Shown one piece after another: positions 32,979 to 42,303 of a stretch of DNA of 64,000 nucleotides. The number at the start of each line of letters is the position of its first letter. Positions within the stretch are counted from its first letter, which is position 1. This DNA is from Streptomyces sp. NBC_01275. GTDB taxonomy: Bacteria > Actinomycetota > Actinomycetes > Streptomycetales > Streptomycetaceae. The stretch covers positions 7,316,001 through 7,380,000 of the forward strand of contig NZ_JAPEOZ010000001.1 in the NCBI RefSeq assembly GCF_026340655.1, read 5' to 3'. Made by a program: the position numbers and the translations under genes. The notes beneath the pieces are model-generated. The model searched no databases and was not told where the DNA came from. It saw only the letters and a list, made by a program, of their open reading frames with translations.

Positions 32979-35117
32979 TTACGCCGGAACCGACGCCAGA
33001 CCCTGCGCCAGGAACCGCTTGCCGTTCACGCGCTCCGACACGCCCTCGCGGTCCAGGTACGGCGTGACGCCGCCCAGGTGGAAGGGCCAGCCCGCGCCCG
33101 TGATCAGGCAGAGGTCGATGTCCTGGGCCTCGGCGACGACGCCCTCGTCGAGCATCAGCCCGATCTCCTGCGCCACCGCGTCCAGCACCCGGTCGCGCAC
33201 CTGCTCCTCGGTCAGGACGCTGTCGCCCTGCTTCAGGAGCGCGGCGACCTCGGGGTCCAGCTCGGGCTTGAACCCGTTCTCCGCGGTGTAGACGTAGAAG
33301 CCGCGCTTGCCCGCCTTGACGACGGCGGCGAGGTTCGGGGAGACGGTGAAACGCTCCGGGAACGCCTTGTTGAGCGTTTCCGAGACGTGCAGGCCGATCG
33401 CCGGACCGACCAGCTCCAGGAGCACCAGCGGGGACATCGGCAGGCCGAGCGGTTCCACCGCCTTCTCCGCGACCTCGACCGGGGTGCCCTCGTCGATGAC
33501 GTTCTGGATCTCGCCCATGAAACGGGTCAGGATGCGGTTCACGACGAACGCCGGGGCGTCCTTCACCAGAACGGCGGTCTTCTTCAGCTTCTTCGCGACG
33601 GCGAAGGCGGTCGCCAGCGACGCGTCGTCGGTGGCCTCGCCCCGCACGATCTCCAGCAGCGGCAGGATCGCGACCGGGTTGAAGAAGTGGAAGCCGACGA
33701 CCCGCTCGGGGTTCTTCAGCTTCGACGCCATCTCGGTCACCGACAGCGACGAGGTGTTGGTGGCGAGGATGGCGTGCGCCGGGGCGACCGCCTCGACCTC
33801 CGCGAACACCTGCTGCTTGACGCCGATCTCCTCGAACACGGCCTCGATGATGAAGTCCGCGTCGGCGAAGCCCTCGGCCTTGTCCAGGACACCGGTCACC
33901 AGGGCCTTGAGGCGGTTGGCCTTGTCCTGGTTGATCCGGCCCTTGCCGAGCAGCTTCTCGATCTCGGCGTGGACGTAGCCCACACCCTTGTCGACGCGCT
34001 CCTGGTCGATGTCCGTGAGGACGACCGGGACCTCCAGGCGGCGCAGGAACAGCAGCGCCAGCTGCGAGGCCATCAGGCCCGCGCCGACCACGCCGACCTT
34101 GGTGACCGGACGGGCCAGGTTCTTGTCCGGGGCGCCGGCGGGACGCTTGCCGCGCTTCTGGACGAGGTTGAAGGCGTAGATGCCCGCGCGCAGTTCGCCG
34201 CCCATGATCAGGTCGGCGAGGGCGACGTCCTCGGCGTCGAAGCCCTGCTGGAGGTCGCCGTTCTTGGCGGCGGCGATGATGTCCAGGGCGCGGTAGGCGG
34301 CCGGAGCGGCCCCGTGCACCTTGCTGTCGGCGACGGACCGGCCGCGGGCGACGGCCTGGTCCCAGGCCTCGCCGCGGTCGACGACGGGACGCTCGACCTC
34401 GACGTCGCCCTTGAGGACCTGCGCGGTCCAGATCAGCGACTGCTCCAGGAAGTCGGCGCCCTCGAAGATCGCGTCGGCGATCCCCAGCTCGAAGACCTGC
34501 TCGCCCTTGAGCTGCTTGTTCTGGTTGAGGCTGTTCTCGATGATCACCGAGACGGCCTTGTCGGCGCCGATCAGGTTCGGCAGCAGCGCGCAGCCGCCCC
34601 AGCCGGGGACCAGACCGAGGAAGACCTCGGGGAGCGAGAACGCCGGCAGGGCCTTGGAAACGGTCCGGTAGGCGCAGTGCAGACCGACCTCGACGCCGCC
34701 GCCCATGGCCGCGCCGTTGTAGTAGGCGAAGGTCGGCACGGCGAGACCGGACAGGCGCTTGAAGACCTCGTGGCCGCCCTTGCCGATGGCGAGCGCGTGC
34801 TCGTACTCCTTCAGCAGCTCGACGCCCTTGAGGTCGGCGCCGACCGCGAAGATGAACGGCTTGCCGGTGACGCCGACACCGACGATCTCGCCGGCGGCGG
34901 CCTCCTTCTCCACCTGGTCGATCGCGGCGTCGAGGTTCGCGAGCGAAGCGGGGCCGAAGGTGGTCGGCTTGGTGTGGTCGAAGCCGTTGTCGAGGGTGAT
35001 CAGGGCGAACCGCCCCGCACCGGACGGCAGGTCCAGGTGGCGTACGTGCGCGCTGGTGACGACCTCGTCCGGGAACAGCTCGGCCGCACCCTTCAGCAGC
35101 TCAGTGGTGGTGCTCAC
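32979..35117 (-). CDS. fadB: FadB-type multifunctional enoyl-CoA hydratase / 3-hydroxyacyl-CoA dehydrogenase
   Basis: A 712-residue two-enzyme protein of fatty-acid beta-oxidation. The N-terminal crotonase half has the oxyanion regions FIFAVGADLKGV and NGAAMGGGVEVGLHC, with the catalytic glutamate region LPEVFLGLVPGWGG. The C-terminal half has the NAD-binding motif VGVVGAGLMASQLA, then NTSSLSVTEMA and the catalytic histidine in GFHFFNP. The GTG at 35117 overlaps the thiolase stop as GTGA, so the pair is coupled and should form a trifunctional complex with FadA. Confidence 0.95.
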   Translation of the reverse strand: MSTTTELLKGAAELFPDEVVTSAHVRHLDLPSGAGRFALITLDNGFDHTKPTTFGPASLANLDAAIDQVEKEAAAGEIVGVGVTGKPFIFAVGADLKGVELLKEYEHALAIGKGGHEVFKRLSGLAVPTFAYYNGAAMGGGVEVGLHCAYRTVSKALPAFSLPEVFLGLVPGWGGCALLPNLIGADKAVSVIIENSLNQNKQLKGEQVFELGIADAIFEGADFLEQSLIWTAQVLKGDVEVERPVVDRGEAWDQAVARGRSVADSKVHGAAPAAYRALDIIAAAKNGDLQQGFDAEDVALADLIMGGELRAGIYAFNLVQKRGKRPAGAPDKNLARPVTKVGVVGAGLMASQLALLFLRRLEVPVVLTDIDQERVDKGVGYVHAEIEKLLGKGRINQDKANRLKALVTGVLDKAEGFADADFIIEAVFEEIGVKQQVFAEVEAVAPAHAILATNTSSLSVTEMASKLKNPERVVGFHFFNPVAILPLLEIVRGEATDDASLATAFAVAKKLKKTAVLVKDAPAFVVNRILTRFMGEIQNVIDEGTPVEVAEKAVEPLGLPMSPLVLLELVGPAIGLHVSETLNKAFPERFTVSPNLAAVVKAGKRGFYVYTAENGFKPELDPEVAALLKQGDSVLTEEQVRDRVLDAVAQEIGLMLDEGVVAEAQDIDLCLITGAGWPFHLGGVTPYLDREGVSERVNGKRFLAQGLASVPA

Positions 35118-36331
35118 TTGTCCCCCTCGAAGTGCGGGTTCTCCCAGATGACCGTCGCGCCCATGCCGAAGCCGACGCACATGGTGGTCAGGCCGTAGCG
35201 GACGTGCGGCTGCTCCTCGAACTGGCGGGCCAGCTGCGTCATCAGGCGGACGCCGGAGGAGGCCAGCGGGTGGCCGAAGGCGATCGCGCCGCCGTACTGG
35301 TTGACGCGCGCGTCGTCGTCCGCGATGCCGTAGTGCTCCAGGAAGGCCAGCACCTGGACCGCGAAGGCCTCGTTGATCTCGAACAGACCGATGTCGGAGA
35401 TGGACAGACCCGCCTGGGCGAGCGCCTTCTCGGTGGCCGGGATCGGGCCGTAGCCCATGACCTCCGGCTCGACGCCCGCGAAGGAGTACGCCACCAGGCG
35501 CATCTTGACCGGCAGGCCGTTCTCGCGGGCGAAGTCCTCGGACGCGATGAGGGAGGCGGTCGCGCCGTCGTTCAGACCGGCCGCGTTGCCCGCGGTGACC
35601 CGGCCGTGCACGCGGAACGGGGTCTTGAGACCGGAGAGGTTCTCCAGGGTCGTTCCCGGACGCATCGGCTCGTCGGCGGTGACCAGGCCCCAGCCCGTCT
35701 CACCGGCCTCGGCGTTCGTGCGACGCACGGAGATCGGCACCAGGTCGGCCTGGATCTTGCCGTCGGCGTACGCCTTGGCGGCCTTCTCCTGCGAGCGCAC
35801 CGCGTACTCGTCGGCGCGCTGCTTGGTGATGGTGGGGTAGCGGTCGTGCAGGTTCTCGGCGGTCATGCCCATGAACAGGGCGGACTCGTCGACCAGCTTC
35901 TCGCTGACGAAGCGCGGGTTGGGGTCCACGCCCTCGCCCATCGGGTGACGGCCCATGTGCTCGACGCCGCCGGCGACGGCGACGTCGTACGCGCCGAAGG
36001 CGACGGAGCCGGCGACCGAGGTGACCGCGGTCAGGGCGCCCGCACACATGCGGTCGATCGAGTAACCGGGCACCGAGGTGGGCAGACCCGCGAGGATGCC
36101 GGCGGTGCGGCCGAGGGTCAGGCCCTGGTCGCCGATCTGCGTGGTCGCGGCGATGGCGACCTCGTCGATCTTCTTCGGGTCGAGACCGGGGTTGCGGCGC
36201 AGCAGCTCCCGGATCGCCTTCACGACGAGGTCGTCGGCCCGGGTCTCGTGGTAGATGCCCTTCGGGCCCGCCTTGCCGAACGGGGTACGGACGCCGTCGA
36301 CGAAGACGACGTCCCTGACGGTACGAGGCAC
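35114..36331 (-). CDS. fadA: Acetyl-CoA acyltransferase (thiolase), FadA type
   Basis: A 405-residue thiolase that ends each beta-oxidation cycle. The acyl-carrying cysteine lies in IDRMCAGAL. The active-site histidine lies in NQYGGAIAFGHPLASSG, and the second cysteine in TTMCVGFGMG. EINEAFAV is also conserved. The GTG at 36331 (PRTVRDVVFVDG) has GGAGG nine bases upstream. It is the first gene of the fadA-fadB operon. A 21-bp interrupted palindrome lies upstream at 36403. Confidence 0.95.
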   Translation of the reverse strand: MPRTVRDVVFVDGVRTPFGKAGPKGIYHETRADDLVVKAIRELLRRNPGLDPKKIDEVAIAATTQIGDQGLTLGRTAGILAGLPTSVPGYSIDRMCAGALTAVTSVAGSVAFGAYDVAVAGGVEHMGRHPMGEGVDPNPRFVSEKLVDESALFMGMTAENLHDRYPTITKQRADEYAVRSQEKAAKAYADGKIQADLVPISVRRTNAEAGETGWGLVTADEPMRPGTTLENLSGLKTPFRVHGRVTAGNAAGLNDGATASLIASEDFARENGLPVKMRLVAYSFAGVEPEVMGYGPIPATEKALAQAGLSISDIGLFEINEAFAVQVLAFLEHYGIADDDARVNQYGGAIAFGHPLASSGVRLMTQLARQFEEQPHVRYGLTTMCVGFGMGATVIWENPHFEGDK

Positions 36332-36402
36332 GATGGCTCTCCTCCAGGTGCGGGATGGCACTGCTGCGTGGCGCAAGCGCTGAGCGCGCGCTCAGGACCC
36401 AT

Positions 36403-36423
36403 GCTACTTATGGGTAACGTAGC
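36403..36423. promoter_or_regulatory. Interrupted palindrome before fadA, possible fatty-acid regulator site
   Basis: GCTAC and GTAGC flank an 11-base centre containing TTATGGGTAA, 72 bases before the fadA start. The position suits an operator. A TetR-type fatty-acid regulator is a reasonable guess, but no regulator gene is adjacent. Confidence 0.5.
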
Positions 36424-36454
36424 TGCACAGCCCTGCCGGGGGGAGCGGCGAATG

Positions 36455-37495
36455 TCACACCCGGACGGGTGGCGCGGTGGAGCCCCTGGGGGTGAGCGAG
36501 GGCGTCGGCACCGGATGCGAGCCCGGCCCCGATCCCATGATCACCCCGAACAGCGTGCGCGCCGCCTCCGCGCCGAATCCGTGCACGTCATGGCTCATCG
36601 CGGACAGCGTCGGATGGGTCAGCCGGCACAGCTGGGAGTCGTCCCAGGCCAGCAGGGAGACGTCCTGCGGCACGTGCAGCCCCATCTCGGCCGCCACCGC
36701 GAGCCCCGCCACCGCCATGATGTCGTTGTCGTAGACGATCGCCGTCGGCCGGTCGGGCGGCGACGCGGTCAGCATCGACCGGGTCGCCCGCGCCCCCGCC
36801 TCCCCGGAGTAGTCCGTGGCCACCTGCCACGCCCCCGCCAGCCCCAGACTCCGCGCCGCCTGGTCGAAAGCGGCCGTGCGGATCGCGGTGTGCCCGAGCG
36901 CCGCCGCGCCCCCGACCCGGGCGATACGACGGTGCCCGAGCGCCGCGAGATACCGCACCGCCTCCGTCACCGCGGTCGCGTCGTCGGTCCACACGGACGT
37001 CAGACTCCCGGTCAGCGACGGATGCCCCACGGCCACCACCGGCATCCCGAGCCGCTCGGTCGCCGCCACCCGGGGGTCGTCCTCCCGGAAGTCCACCAGG
37101 ATCGACCCGCCCACCTGCCGCCCCCGCCACCACGACTCCTGGATCCCGACCTCGTCGTCCAGGTTCTTCACCAGCCGCAGCAGCAGCGAGCAGGAGTGCT
37201 CGGTCAGCACGCTCTCCACCCCGGAGACGAACTCCATGTAGAACGGCTCCAGGCCCAGCATCCGCGCCGGCCGGCAGATCGCCAGCCCCACCACGTCCAC
37301 CCGCGAGCTCGACAGCGACCGCGCCGTCAGGTTCGGTTCCCACCCGAGCTCCCGCGCCGCCGCGAAGATCCGGTCCCGGGTCGCCTCGGACAACCCCGGC
37401 TTGCGGTTGAAGGCGAGCGACACGGCCCCCTTGGACACGCCGGCGCGCGCGGCGACGTCCTTGATGGTCACGCGGGGCGACGGGGAGGCTGTCAT
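36455..37495 (-). CDS. LacI family transcriptional regulator
   Basis: A 346-residue repressor. The N-terminal helix-turn-helix is VTIKDVAARAGVSKGAVSLAFN and the hinge helix region is NLTARSLSSSR. The rest is a periplasmic-binding-like sugar domain with VWTDDATAV and TAIVYDNDIMAVAGL. The ATG at 37495 overlaps the beta-mannosidase stop as ATGA, so it is coupled to that gene. It is the best candidate to bind GACAGCGCTTTC at 39953 and 4303. The sugar signal is unknown; a mannose- or galactose-type oligosaccharide is plausible. Confidence 0.94.
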   Translation of the reverse strand: MTASPSPRVTIKDVAARAGVSKGAVSLAFNRKPGLSEATRDRIFAAARELGWEPNLTARSLSSSRVDVVGLAICRPARMLGLEPFYMEFVSGVESVLTEHSCSLLLRLVKNLDDEVGIQESWWRGRQVGGSILVDFREDDPRVAATERLGMPVVAVGHPSLTGSLTSVWTDDATAVTEAVRYLAALGHRRIARVGGAAALGHTAIRTAAFDQAARSLGLAGAWQVATDYSGEAGARATRSMLTASPPDRPTAIVYDNDIMAVAGLAVAAEMGLHVPQDVSLLAWDDSQLCRLTHPTLSAMSHDVHGFGAEAARTLFGVIMGSGPGSHPVPTPSLTPRGSTAPPVRV

Positions 37496-39873
37496 CGAGC
37501 GGGCTCCTGGCAGTACAGCGCGGCACGGGCGGCCTCGGCGTCCGGAGTCTGCCAGCCCGCCACCCCGATGGTCACCCGCTCCCCGGGAAGCAGCGTCACC
37601 AGCCCCCGATCGGCCCACGCCCCCGCCTCCATCCGATCGGCCTGCAACAGCAGATCCCGTACGAGGGTGCGGGCCGTGACCGTGACGCTCCCCGGCGCTG
37701 CCGTCACCTCGAACTCGGGCTGCGGATAGGGGATTTCACGGTCGGGCACCGGGAAGTGCAGGGCCCGCAGCCCCGCCGCGTCCGCCACCAGGAACTCCTT
37801 CGCGCCCACCGGCTCCAGCTCCGCCGGCACCGGCACCTCGCCCACCGCCCGCGCCCCGACGCCCAGTTCCACGCCCTGCGCGCCGAGCAGCTCCCCCTCG
37901 ACGGACATCCGCCGCAGCGACAGCGTGCCCGACCAGCGCTCGGCGGCCTGGTTCACCGCCGCCAACACCAGCCTTCCGTCCCGCTCTTGAAGCGTGAGCA
38001 GCCGGTCCGCGTACAGCCGCCGCAACTCGTGATACAGCGGTTTCTCCCGCCCGTCGCCGTCGATCGCCGCCCAGGACGTCACCGGCCAGCAGTCGTTGAG
38101 CTGCCAGACGACCGTGCCCGCGCACACCGGCCAGTGCGCACGCCAGTGCTCGACCCCGGTCGCCACCGCCCGCGCCTGATTGACCTGCATGAGGTAGTGC
38201 CACCGGTCGAAGTCCCCCTCCGGCACGGCGAAATGCCGGGCCAGCCCCCGCTCCAGCTTGCCGTTGCCGTCCTCCGCCTTCTGGTGGTGCAGCATGCCGG
38301 GGGAGTCCGGCGCGAGCTCCTCCCCGGGCAGCGCCCGCCGCAGCGTGGCGTACGCGGGCGGCGCCTGCCAGCCGAACTCGGCGACGAACCGCGGCACTTC
38401 ACTCCGGTACTCGGCGTAGTCCACCCGGTTCCACACCTCCCACGAGTGGTGCGTCCCGTGCGCCGCCTCGTTCGGATGCCGCCGCCACGACCCCGACCAG
38501 GGACTCCCCGCCGTGTACGGCCGCGTCGGATCCAACTCGGCCACCACCCGCGGCAGTACGCCCAGGTAGTACCCCTCGCCCCACGAGTCCCCGCCGAGCC
38601 GCTCCTCCCACCCCCAGTCCCGGAAACCCCACAGATTCTCGTTGTTCCCGTTCCACAGCACGAGCGACGGATGCGGCATCAGCCGTACGACGTTCTCGCG
38701 GGCCTCCGCCTCCACCTCGCCCCGCAGCGGCTGCTCCTCGGGGTAGGCCGCACAGGCGAACGGGAAGTCCTGCCACACCAGCAGGCCCGACTCGTCGCAG
38801 GCGTCGTAGAAGTCCTCGCTCTCGTAGATCCCGCCGCCCCACACCCGGACCAGGTCCACGCCCGCGTCGGCGGCCTGCCGCAACCGTTTCCGGTAGCGCT
38901 CCCGGGTCACCCGGGACGGGAACACGTCGTCCGGGATCCAGTTGACGCCCCGCGCGAAGAGCCGCTCCCCGTTGACGACGAGGGTGAACCCGGTGCCGTG
39001 GGCATCGGCCGAGGAGTCCAGCTCGACGCTCCGGAAACCGATCCGCCGCCGCCAGACGTCAAGCGGCGCGCTCCCGTGGTGCAGCGTCAACTCGACGTCG
39101 TACAAAGGCTGTTCACCGTACCCGCGCGGCCACCACAGCTCCGCCTGAGGCACCTCCACCCGTACGACGCCCCCGGTTCCCTCCACCGCGCCCCGCACCC
39201 GCACGTCGCCCACCCGGGCCTCCAGGGTGAGGGCGGCCTCCACGCGGGTCCGCTCCACCTCGACGTGCAGCTCGACGACGCCGACGCCCTGGTGGACGGT
39301 GACGAGCGGTCGCACCCGGGCGATCCGGGCCGTCGACCAGCGCTCGAGGCGCACCGGCCGCCAGATGCCGGCCGTCACCAGGGTGGGCCCCCAGTCCCAG
39401 CCGAAGGAGCAGGCCATCTTGCGGAGGTACTGGTAGGGCTCGTCGTAGGCGGCCGGGCGGTCGCCCAGCTTTCCGCGCACCGCTTCGGCCTCGGCGTAGG
39501 CGGAGGCGAACCGGACGGTCAGCGGCCCGCTCAGGCCCGTCACGTCGAAACGGTACGAGCGGTGCATGTTCCGCACCCGGCCGAGGAGCCGGCCGTCCAG
39601 CGTGATCTCGGCGGCCGTGTCGAGGCCGTCGAAGACCAGGTCGGTCTGCTCGTGCCCGGACGGCCCGGCCGGCAGCTCGCTCTCGTACACCCACTCGCGC
39701 CGCCCGACCCACTCGACCTCGCGCTCGTTCAGGCCGAGGAAGGGGTCGGGGATCACCCCCGCCGCGAGCAGATCGGTGTGCACACAGCCCGGCACCGCGG
39801 CCGGGAGCGTCCCCGCCGGGCTCTCCGGGTGGCGCAGGATCCATCCGTCGTCGAGCGGTGAGGCCTCCAGCAT
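37492..39873 (-). CDS. GH2 beta-mannosidase
   Basis: A 793-residue family 2 glycosidase of the beta-mannosidase branch. It starts with DGWILRHPES and PAAVPGCVHTDLL, typical of that branch. The acid/base glutamate lies in LWNGNNENLWG and the nucleophile in VAEFGWQAPP. There is no signal peptide, so it acts in the cytoplasm on imported manno-oligosaccharides. The ATG at 39873 has AGGGAG five bases upstream; the GTG at 39879 is too close to it. It is divergent from the transporter operon at 40025, which probably supplies its substrate. Confidence 0.95.
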   Translation of the reverse strand: MLEASPLDDGWILRHPESPAGTLPAAVPGCVHTDLLAAGVIPDPFLGLNEREVEWVGRREWVYESELPAGPSGHEQTDLVFDGLDTAAEITLDGRLLGRVRNMHRSYRFDVTGLSGPLTVRFASAYAEAEAVRGKLGDRPAAYDEPYQYLRKMACSFGWDWGPTLVTAGIWRPVRLERWSTARIARVRPLVTVHQGVGVVELHVEVERTRVEAALTLEARVGDVRVRGAVEGTGGVVRVEVPQAELWWPRGYGEQPLYDVELTLHHGSAPLDVWRRRIGFRSVELDSSADAHGTGFTLVVNGERLFARGVNWIPDDVFPSRVTRERYRKRLRQAADAGVDLVRVWGGGIYESEDFYDACDESGLLVWQDFPFACAAYPEEQPLRGEVEAEARENVVRLMPHPSLVLWNGNNENLWGFRDWGWEERLGGDSWGEGYYLGVLPRVVAELDPTRPYTAGSPWSGSWRRHPNEAAHGTHHSWEVWNRVDYAEYRSEVPRFVAEFGWQAPPAYATLRRALPGEELAPDSPGMLHHQKAEDGNGKLERGLARHFAVPEGDFDRWHYLMQVNQARAVATGVEHWRAHWPVCAGTVVWQLNDCWPVTSWAAIDGDGREKPLYHELRRLYADRLLTLQERDGRLVLAAVNQAAERWSGTLSLRRMSVEGELLGAQGVELGVGARAVGEVPVPAELEPVGAKEFLVADAAGLRALHFPVPDREIPYPQPEFEVTAAPGSVTVTARTLVRDLLLQADRMEAGAWADRGLVTLLPGERVTIGVAGWQTPDAEAARAALYCQEPAR

Positions 39874-39952
39874 GTGCACTCCCTAAACCGGTCAAGCCCA
39901 CAACTGAGCGCCACTTCTCCATCGTTGGCGGGAATGGGACTTTACCGGTTGA

Positions 39953-39964
39953 GAAAGCGCTGTC
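39953..39964. promoter_or_regulatory. LacI-type operator between the mannosidase and the transporter
   Basis: GAAAGCGCTGTC is the exact reverse complement of GACAGCGCTTTC at 4303-4314. It lies 79 bp from the mannosidase start and 60 bp from the lipoprotein start, in the divergent promoter region 39874-40024. It could control both directions. Confidence 0.68.
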
Positions 39965-40024
39965 AGAGTGCCGAATCAGCCAACCCGCTCGTGCTCGTCC
40001 GTCCCAAGAACGGAAGTGATGCAC

Positions 40025-41362
40025 ATGAACCGCAGTACGAACCGCCGTATGAACCGCCGTACGGTCCTCGCCCTCGCCGTGGGAGCCGCCCTGCTCGTGC
40101 CGGGGTGCACCGCCACCGGAGGCACCTCCAAGGGTGCGGACGCCGACGCGCCGGACGACCCCGCGAAGGTGACCGGCACCATCACCGTCCTCACCGTGCG
40201 CACCGATCTCGTGCAGGACGGCACGATGAAGAAGTACGCCGCCGCGTTCAACAGGACCTATCCGAAGGTGAAGGTCGAGTTCCAGGCCCTCACCAACTAC
40301 GAGTCCGAAGTCAAGATCCGGATGAACACGGAGAACTACGGCGACGTCCTGCTCATCCCCGGGGTCATCAAGAAGAGCGACTACCCGAAGTACTTCGCCT
40401 CGCTGGGCACCGAGACCGAACGCGCGAAGAAGTACCGGTTCACCGATTTCACCGCCGTCGACGGCAAGGTCTACGGGCAGAGCCCGGTCGGCGTGACGCC
40501 CGGCTTCGTCTACAACAAGCGGATCTGGCGCGAGGCCGGCGTCGGTCAATGGCCCACCACCCCGGCGGAGTTCCTCGCCGGCCTCAAGGCGATCAAGTCG
40601 AAGACGGACGCGGTGCCGTACTACACCAACTTCGCCGCGCAGTGGCCGCTGACCTCCTGGACCTTCGTCAACGGCTCGGTGCACTGCGACCCCCAGGCCA
40701 CCACGAAGCTCACCGACAGCGACCCCTGGGCCCAGGGCGCCGATCTGCGCGTCGGCGACACGCTGCTGTACGACATCGTCCACGAGGGCCTCGCCGAGAA
40801 GGATCCGACGACCACCAACTGGGAGGCTTCCAAAGCCCAGTTGGCCAAGGGCGACATCGCCACGCAGTGGCTCGGCACCTGGGCGGTCGTCCAGTTCCAG
40901 GACGCCGCGAAGAAGGCCGGGGTGAACCCCGACGACATCGGTTTCATGCCGTTCCCCGCCCAGGTGGACGGCACGTTCTGCGCGGTGGTCGGCCCCGACT
41001 ACAACCAGGCGGTCAACGTCCACTCGAAGCACAAGGAAGCCGCCCGCGCCTGGATCGACTGGTTCACCGACAAGTCCGGCTACGACAAGGACAACCTGGC
41101 GATCTCCCCGCTGAAGGACGCCCCGCTGCCCACCGTGCTGAAGCCCTACGAGGACGCGGGCGTGAAGCTCATCGAGCTGGACGACTCCAAGGGCGCCGAG
41201 GTCAAGCTGATCGACAGTCGGTCCGAGGTCGGCATCAACACCCCGGACTACCGCCAGGACCTGGTCGACCTCGCCCGCGGCGCGAAGAAGGGCACCCTGG
41301 ACGACTTCCTGGCCGACCTCGGCAAGAAATGGACCGAGGCACAGAACGACGCGGGGTCCTGA
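40025..41362 (+). CDS. Sugar-binding lipoprotein of ABC importer (family 1)
   Basis: A 445-residue extracellular binding protein. The signal TVLALAVGAALLVPGC ends in the lipobox VPGC. Binding-domain features include GTITVLTVRTDLV, KSDYPKYF and FVYNKRIWREAGVGQWPTTPAEF. The ATG at 40025 has GGAAG eight bases upstream; an ATG at 40019 is too close. Its stop overlaps the next start (TGATG). Together with the divergent beta-mannosidase it probably serves uptake of manno-oligosaccharides. Confidence 0.92.
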   Translation: MNRSTNRRMNRRTVLALAVGAALLVPGCTATGGTSKGADADAPDDPAKVTGTITVLTVRTDLVQDGTMKKYAAAFNRTYPKVKVEFQALTNYESEVKIRMNTENYGDVLLIPGVIKKSDYPKYFASLGTETERAKKYRFTDFTAVDGKVYGQSPVGVTPGFVYNKRIWREAGVGQWPTTPAEFLAGLKAIKSKTDAVPYYTNFAAQWPLTSWTFVNGSVHCDPQATTKLTDSDPWAQGADLRVGDTLLYDIVHEGLAEKDPTTTNWEASKAQLAKGDIATQWLGTWAVVQFQDAAKKAGVNPDDIGFMPFPAQVDGTFCAVVGPDYNQAVNVHSKHKEAARAWIDWFTDKSGYDKDNLAISPLKDAPLPTVLKPYEDAGVKLIELDDSKGAEVKLIDSRSEVGINTPDYRQDLVDLARGAKKGTLDDFLADLGKKWTEAQNDAGS

Positions 41363-42303
41363 TGACGGACACCGCCGAGAAAGCGGCCCTCGGCCGGCCC
41401 ACCAGCGATCCGCCCGCCGCCTCCGCGCCCCGCCGGAGGTGGACCTGGCGCAGCCTCACCCCCTGGCTGTTCCTGATCGCGCCCCTCGCCCTGCTGATCA
41501 CCTTCACCTATGTGCCGATGGTCAACATGGTCGCGTACAGCTTCACCGACTGGGACGGGGTGAGCCCCGAGCTGCACTACACGGGCGCCGGCAACTACAC
41601 CGAACTCTTCACCCGGCCCGAGCTGTTCGAGGTGTTCTTCGTCAGCGGTTACTACCTCGCCGCCTCGGCCGTGCAGATCGTCGCCGCGCTCTACTTCGCG
41701 ACGGTGCTGAGCTTCAACGTCCGTTTCCGAAGTCTCTTCAAGGGCGTGCTGTTCTTCCCCTACCTGATCAACGGGGTCGCCATCGCCTTCGTCTTCCTCT
41801 ACTTCTTCCAGGACGGCGGCACCCTCGACTCGATCCTGGCTCTGGTCGGCTACCACTCCGACCGCGCCTGGCTCGGCACCCCGGTCTCCGCGAACGTCTC
41901 CCTCGCGGGCGTCTCGGTCTGGCGCTACCTGGGCCTGAACTTCGTCCTCTTCCTCGGCGCGATCCAGTCGATTCCGGGAGAGCTCTACGAGGCGGCCGAG
42001 CTGGACGGGGCGAACCGCTGGCACCAGTTCCGGCACATCATCGCGCCCGGCATCAAACCGGTCCTGACCCTGACGGTCATCCTCTCCGTCTCGGGCTCGC
42101 TGTCGGCCTTCGAGATCCCGTACATCATGACCGGCGGGGCGACCGGCACCGAGACCTTCGTGATCCAGACCGTGAAGCTGGCGTTCCAGTTCAACAAGAC
42201 GGGCCTCGCCTCGGCCGCCGCCGTGGTCCTGCTGCTGATCATCCTGGCGGTGACCTGGCTGCAACGGCGGCTCGTCCCCGACGACAGGGTGGACCTCGTA
42301 TGA
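41362..42303 (+). CDS. ABC sugar importer permease
   Basis: A 313-residue CUT1 permease. The first membrane segment is LFLIAPLALLITFTYVPMV, then typical VAYSFTDWDG. The EAA loop is YEAAELDGANRWHQFRHIIAPGI. The ATG at 41362 overlaps the previous stop. It pairs with the next permease. Confidence 0.92.
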   Translation: MTDTAEKAALGRPTSDPPAASAPRRRWTWRSLTPWLFLIAPLALLITFTYVPMVNMVAYSFTDWDGVSPELHYTGAGNYTELFTRPELFEVFFVSGYYLAASAVQIVAALYFATVLSFNVRFRSLFKGVLFFPYLINGVAIAFVFLYFFQDGGTLDSILALVGYHSDRAWLGTPVSANVSLAGVSVWRYLGLNFVLFLGAIQSIPGELYEAAELDGANRWHQFRHIIAPGIKPVLTLTVILSVSGSLSAFEIPYIMTGGATGTETFVIQTVKLAFQFNKTGLASAAAVVLLLIILAVTWLQRRLVPDDRVDLV

